Assembly: GCA_902494035.1 (NCBI GenBank)
Contig: CABURV010000067.1
Coordinates: 1 to 8,769 of the forward strand
Origin: an uncultured Collinsella sp.
GTDB taxonomy: Bacteria > Actinomycetota > Coriobacteriia > Coriobacteriales > Coriobacteriaceae
Direction of reading: 5' to 3'
Length of the DNA stretch: 8,769 bases
The notes below the pieces were generated by a model, which saw nothing but the letters and a program-made list of their open reading frames with translations, did not search any database and was not told where the DNA came from. The position numbers and the translations under genes are program-made. Below, in pieces: positions 5,071 to 8,769 of the stretch. Numbering within the stretch: the stretch's first letter is position 1; every line of letters starts with the position of its first letter.

Positions 5071-6426
5071 ATGCTTCTGGTCGCTAACGGTTCCGTCTTT
5101 ACCCGCAACGCTCAGACCCCGTTCATTCCAAACGGTGCGGTCGCCATTGACGGAGATACGATCGTCGAAGTGGGCCCCGAGTGCGAGCTCAAGGCCAAGT
5201 ACCCGGATGCCGAGTACGTCGACGCCCAGGGCAACCTCATCATGCCCGGACTCATCAACTGCCACACCCACATCTACTCGGGTCTGGCCCGCGGCCTTGC
5301 CATTAAGGGCTGCAACCCCACCAACTTCCTGGAGAATCTTGAGCAGCAGTGGTGGAAGATTGACGACAACCTGACGCTCGACGGCACCAAGGCCAGCGCC
5401 TACGCCACGATTCTTGACTCCATCCGCGATGGCGTCACCACGATCTTCGATCACCATGCGAGCTTCTGCGAGATCCCGGGAAGCCTCTTCACCATTAAGG
5501 ACGCAGCTCAGGAGCTGGGTATGCGTTCGTGCCTGTGCTACGAGGTCTCTGATCGCCGCGGCCAGCAAAAATGCGACCAGGCCATTGCCGAGAACGCCGA
5601 GTTTGCCCAGTGGGCCGCCAAGGAGCGTCGCGATAACGACAACCACATGATCGCCGCCATGTTTGGCGGACATGCCACCTTTACGCTTTCGGACGAGACC
5701 ATGGACAAGATGGCCGAGGCCAACAACGGCCTGACCGGCTTCCACATCCATGTGTGCGAGGGCATGAACGACGTGTGGGATTCCCGCCTCAACCGCGGTG
5801 GCATCAGCCCGGTCGAGCGCCTGCTGCAGCACAACCTGCTGGGTCCCGACACCATGCTCGGCCACTGCATCCACGTGACGCCCGCCGAGATGGATATCGT
5901 CAAGGAGTCCGGCACCTGGCTGGTCAACAACCCCGAATCCAATATGGGCAACGCCGTGGGCTGCGCCCCCGTGCTCGAGTTCTTCCGCCGCGGCATCCCC
6001 GTGTGCATGGGTACCGACGCCTACACCCACGATATGCTCGAGAGCCTCAAGGTCTTCCTGATCATTCAGCGCCACAACGCCGCCATGCCCAACGTGGGCT
6101 GGTGCGAGGCCATGACCATGCTGTTCGAGAACAACGCCAAGATGGCCAGCAAGTACTTCGATCGCAAGCTCGGTGTACTCGAGGCCGGCGCCGCTGCCGA
6201 CGTCATCGTTATGGACTACAAGCCCTTTACGCCGCTGAGCGAGGAGAACATCGACGGCCACATGCTCTTTGGCATGATGGGCAAAAACTGCCGTACCACC
6301 ATCATCAACGGCCGCGTCCTGTACAAGGATCGCGAGTTCGTTGGCATTGACGAGGAAAAGATCAACGCGTGGACCATGGCTGAGTCCAAGAAGCTCTGGA
6401 GCACGCTCAACGATCGCACCTACTAA
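5071..6426 (+). CDS. ssnA: SsnA, metal-dependent amidohydrolase of purine/selenium-linked clusters
   Basis: The 451-aa product is close to the usual SsnA length (about 440) and starts MLLVANGSVF after an AAGGGAG site. It is an amidohydrolase-superfamily deaminase-like enzyme (TRZ/ATZ, cytosine and guanine deaminase relatives). The expected metal and catalytic residues are intact: H65-T-H67 in GLINCHTHIYSG, F224-HIHVCE with H227 and E230, LGHCIH with H265, and GTD with D316. Cytosolic; no signal peptide. SsnA is a recognised marker of loci with selenium-dependent molybdenum hydroxylases and belongs to the ygeX-ygeY-ygeW-ygfK-ssnA-hyuA set that was linked to anaerobic uric acid and purine breakdown by gut bacteria. 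It probably opens or deaminates a ring intermediate; the exact reaction is not established to my knowledge. It lies 195 bases after the permease and 149 before ygfK. Confidence 0.93.
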   Translation: MLLVANGSVFTRNAQTPFIPNGAVAIDGDTIVEVGPECELKAKYPDAEYVDAQGNLIMPGLINCHTHIYSGLARGLAIKGCNPTNFLENLEQQWWKIDDNLTLDGTKASAYATILDSIRDGVTTIFDHHASFCEIPGSLFTIKDAAQELGMRSCLCYEVSDRRGQQKCDQAIAENAEFAQWAAKERRDNDNHMIAAMFGGHATFTLSDETMDKMAEANNGLTGFHIHVCEGMNDVWDSRLNRGGISPVERLLQHNLLGPDTMLGHCIHVTPAEMDIVKESGTWLVNNPESNMGNAVGCAPVLEFFRRGIPVCMGTDAYTHDMLESLKVFLIIQRHNAAMPNVGWCEAMTMLFENNAKMASKYFDRKLGVLEAGAAADVIVMDYKPFTPLSEENIDGHMLFGMMGKNCRTTIINGRVLYKDREFVGIDEEKINAWTMAESKKLWSTLNDRTY

Positions 6427-6441
6427 TTCACAAGTAGATTC

Positions 6442-6477
6442 ACGCGCGTCGGATGTTTCGCCGCATCCGACGCGCGT
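6442..6477 (+). terminator. 14-bp GC-rich hairpin after ssnA, possible weak or I-shaped terminator
   Basis: ACGCGCGTCGGATG (6442-6455) pairs perfectly with 6464-6477 across an 8-base loop, starting 15 bases after the ssnA stop. No T-run follows. Its position and lack of a tail mirror the hairpin after the permease (4892-4923). It may tune ygfK expression or protect the ssnA end of a processed message rather than end transcription fully. Confidence 0.45.
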
Positions 6478-6480
6478 ATA

Positions 6481-6556
6481 GGCGACCTCCGCGGGGTCGC
6501 CGGCGCTGTGCTAGCGCTACACCGTATTTGCGCCCGCCGCGCGGTCTCGCCGGGCG
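6481..6556 (+). ncRNA. run of hairpins in the ygfK leader (unassigned)
   Basis: Three further hairpins follow without a gap: GGCGACC 6481-6487 with GGTCGCC 6495-6501; GCGCT 6503-6507 with AGCGC 6513-6517; and CGCCCG 6531-6536 with CGGGCG 6551-6556, which encloses the palindrome CCGCGCGG (6537-6544). The last ends only 5 bases before the ygfK ribosome binding site (6562-6569). The gap carries no gene. It may be a regulated leader, or simply GC-rich DNA that folds readily; no known RNA family is recognised. Confidence 0.25.
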
Positions 6557-6575
6557 TTACAGAGAGGAGCTCATT

Positions 6576-8769
6576 ATGAGCGACATCATGAGGCCGATCC
6601 CGTTTTCGCAGCTGATGAACTGGATCATCGAGGAGCACAAGACCCAGGACGCCATCTTTGGCGTGCGCAAGATGGTCACGACCAACCAGGAGGGCGCGCT
6701 TCCCATTTTTGACGAGCGCATCGAGACTCCGTTTGGCCCGGCCGCCGGCCCCAATACGCAGCTTGCCCAAAACATCGTGGCATCCTACGTTGCCGGTTCC
6801 CGCTTCTTTGAGCTCAAGACCGTTCAGGTTATGGACGGCGAGGAGCTCTCCAAGTGTGTGAACAAGCCCTGCATCGTGGCGCAGGACGAGTGCTACAACT
6901 GCGAGTGGTCGACCGAGCTCGAGGTTCCGCAGGCCTTTGCCGAGTACGTGAAGGCATGGTTTGCCTGCCACCTGATCGCTCGCGAGTACGGTCTGGGCAG
7001 CCCGGACGGTTTTGTCTTTAACATGTCCGTGGGCTATGACCTCGAGGGTATTAAGAGCCCCAAGGTCGATGCCTACATCGAGGGCATGAAGGACGCCAGC
7101 GGCTCCGACGTCTGGAACGAGTGCCGCACGTGGGCGCTCGCCAACCTGGACAAGTTTGAGCATGTCGACGCCGCGTTTGTCGAGTCCATCCCGGCACGCG
7201 TCTCCAACTCCATCACCGAGTCTACCCTGCACGGCTGCCCGCCCGCCGAGATCGAGCGCATCGCGACCTATCTGATCACCGAGAAGGGCCTCAACACCTA
7301 CATCAAGTGCAACCCCACGCTGCTGGGCTATGAGTTTGCCCGCCAGCGTCTGAACGAGCTGGGCTTTGACTACATCGTCTTCGATGACACGCACTTCCGC
7401 GAGGACCTGCAGTGGGCCGACGCCGTGCCTATGTTCGAGCGCCTGATTGCCCTGTGCGCCGAGCGCGGCCTGGAGTTTGGCGTCAAGCTGACCAACACGT
7501 TCCCCGTCGACGTGACGAGAAACGAGCTGCCCTCCACCGAGATGTACATGTCCGGTCGTTCGCTGTTCTCGCTGACCATCGAGGCTGCCCGCCGCATTAC
7601 CGAGCAGTTTGATGGCAAGCTGCGCATCAGTTACTCCGGCGGCGCCACGGTCTACAACATCCGTGCTCTGTACGATGCCGGCATTTGGCCCGTTACCTTG
7701 GCGACCGACGTGCTCAAGCCCGGTGGCTACGAGCGCTTTAGCCAGATGGCAGGCGAGTTTACCGACCTGGATGGCAAGCCGTTCGCGGGCGTCTCTCTCG
7801 ACGCCGTGACCGCGATCCAGACCGACTCGCTCACCAACCCGCTCTACAAGAAGCCGCTGCGCCCGCTGCCCGACCGCAAGGTCGCCGGCAAGAGCCCGCT
7901 TTCCGATTGCTTTACCACGCCATGCCGTACGAGCTGCCCCATTCAGCAGGACATTCCCGCCTACTTGGCGGCTGTTGACGAGGGCCGCTTCGAGGACGCA
8001 CTCAACATCATCATCGAGCGCAACGCCCTGCCGTTCATCACCGGCACCATCTGCCCGCATCCCTGCGGCCGTGCCTGCGAGCGTGCATTCTACGAGCCCG
8101 AGGGCGCCCAGATTCGCGCCAGCAAGCTCAAGGCCGCCCGCGAGGCCATGACCGCCGTGCTGCCCAAGCTGCGCGCTCAGGCCATCGCCAACGACGGCGA
8201 GCGCAACGTTGCCGTTATCGGCGGCGGCCCGGCCGGCCTGGCGACGGCGTTCTTCCTGACGCGTGCCGGCGTGCCCGTCACCATCTTTGAGGCCCGCGAT
8301 TCGCTCGGCGGCGTGGTCCGTCACGTCATTCCCGAGTTCCGTATCGCCAGCGACGATATCTCGCACGACGCCGAACTCTGCCTGGCCTTTGGTGCCAAGG
8401 CGCAGCTCAACGCTCGCGTGGATTCCATCGACGAGCTTAAGGCCCAAGGCTTTACCGACGTGGTCGTGGCCACCGGTGCCTGGATGCCCGGCTCTGCGGG
8501 CCTGGGCGAGGGTGCCGAGCTCGACGTGCTGGAGTTCCTCGAGGCCGCCAAGAAGGGCGAGAAGCTCGAGCTGGGCGAGGACGTCGTGGTCATTGGCTCC
8601 GGCAACACCGCCATGGACGCGGCCCGCGTGGCCAAGCGCCTGGCTGGCGTGAAGAACGTGCGCCTGGTGTATCGCCGCACCAAGAAGCAGATGCCCGCTG
8701 ACGAGGAAGAGCTTGATCTTGCTCTTGCCGACGGCGTTGAGTTCTGCGAGCTGCTGGCCCCCAAGGCGC
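6576..8769 (+). CDS. ygfK: YgfK, flavin/iron-sulfur oxidoreductase of the ssnA locus (C-terminus beyond window)
   Basis: The window holds 731 codons of a protein normally about 1,000 aa. GAGAGGAG (6562-6569) with a 6-base spacer sets the ATG. The N-terminal part resembles an FMN-type TIM barrel as in dihydropyrimidine dehydrogenases (TPFGPAAGPNTQLAQN at 51-66, LKTVQ at 80-84). A GltD-like module follows: iron-sulfur cysteines C445-x4-C450-x3-C454 and C493-x3-C497-x3-C501 (CPHPCGRACE), an FAD fold VAVIGGGPAGLA (545-556) with E572, and a second dinucleotide site VVVIGSGNTAMDAA (670-683). The missing end should finish that fold and, in relatives, carries ferredoxin-like clusters. Databases call it a putative selenate reductase subunit, but its placement with ssnA and molybdenum hydroxylases indicates electron transfer or reduction of a purine-derived intermediate. 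Cytosolic. It is co-directional with permease and ssnA, probably one transcription unit with internal hairpins. Confidence 0.93.
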   Translation, partial: MSDIMRPIPFSQLMNWIIEEHKTQDAIFGVRKMVTTNQEGALPIFDERIETPFGPAAGPNTQLAQNIVASYVAGSRFFELKTVQVMDGEELSKCVNKPCIVAQDECYNCEWSTELEVPQAFAEYVKAWFACHLIAREYGLGSPDGFVFNMSVGYDLEGIKSPKVDAYIEGMKDASGSDVWNECRTWALANLDKFEHVDAAFVESIPARVSNSITESTLHGCPPAEIERIATYLITEKGLNTYIKCNPTLLGYEFARQRLNELGFDYIVFDDTHFREDLQWADAVPMFERLIALCAERGLEFGVKLTNTFPVDVTRNELPSTEMYMSGRSLFSLTIEAARRITEQFDGKLRISYSGGATVYNIRALYDAGIWPVTLATDVLKPGGYERFSQMAGEFTDLDGKPFAGVSLDAVTAIQTDSLTNPLYKKPLRPLPDRKVAGKSPLSDCFTTPCRTSCPIQQDIPAYLAAVDEGRFEDALNIIIERNALPFITGTICPHPCGRACERAFYEPEGAQIRASKLKAAREAMTAVLPKLRAQAIANDGERNVAVIGGGPAGLATAFFLTRAGVPVTIFEARDSLGGVVRHVIPEFRIASDDISHDAELCLAFGAKAQLNARVDSIDELKAQGFTDVVVATGAWMPGSAGLGEGAELDVLEFLEAAKKGEKLELGEDVVVIGSGNTAMDAARVAKRLAGVKNVRLVYRRTKKQMPADEEELDLALADGVEFCELLAPKA

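Noticed and set aside
4924..6261. A 445-codon minus-strand frame opposite ssnA
   Set aside because: It is a shadow of SsnA, whose metal-binding motifs are intact on the plus strand.
6423..8447. A very long open frame (674 codons) on the minus strand opposite ygfK
   Set aside because: The plus-strand frame encodes a clear YgfK with cofactor motifs. Strong G/C third-position bias removes stops from the opposite frame, and the antisense product is low-complexity (rich in Gly, Ala, His, Val) with no recognisable domain.
1..8769. tRNA, rRNA or CRISPR array
   Set aside because: No cloverleaf-like sequence, ribosomal RNA segment, or regularly spaced repeat series was seen on either strand.

Overview
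The window is a high-GC bacterial chromosome segment. Its coding style (strong G/C third positions, AGGAG-type ribosome binding sites, GC-rich intergenic hairpins) and its gene content suggest an anaerobic gut actinomycete of the Coriobacteriia, most likely Collinsella or a relative. That assignment rests on codon style and gene set, not on a marker gene.

Layout. (1) Positions 1-1593, minus strand: the first 531 codons of a long U32-family protein (RlhA/collagenase-like), cut by the left edge. (2) 1594-1971: a divergent intergenic region with a 26-bp perfect inverted repeat and a likely ridA promoter. (3) 1972-2349, plus: ridA, followed by a bidirectional terminator and a second, half copy of the same repeat. 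(4) 2473-3129, minus: a YheO/DauR-like PAS plus helix-turn-helix regulator, best started at a GTG. (5) 3130-3480: an AT-rich divergent control region with a good promoter for the permease, an overlapping Fur-box-like sequence and a possible 12-codon leader ORF. (6) 3481-4875, plus: an NCS2 purine/pyrimidine permease. (7) 4876-5070: a hairpin-rich gap. (8) 5071-6426, plus: ssnA, a metal-dependent amidohydrolase. (9) 6427-6575: another hairpin-rich gap. (10) 6576 to the right edge, plus: the first 731 codons of ygfK.

How the genes work together. ssnA and ygfK are marker genes of the selenium-dependent molybdenum hydroxylase and purine degradation loci of anaerobes. With the NCS2 permease upstream they form a colinear import and catabolism unit, probably for xanthine, uric acid or a related purine. 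The divergent PAS-HTH protein is the obvious candidate regulator. RidA fits as a detoxifier of 2-aminoacrylate, which a diaminopropionate ammonia-lyase (YgeX), often found in such clusters, would release; ygeX is not in this window. The U32 gene is probably an unrelated neighbour.

The genes belong to known families. The less expected parts are non-coding: folded leaders before ssnA and ygfK, the Fur-like box, and the repeats flanking ridA. Two substitutions at permease positions that usually define the substrate site are also notable.
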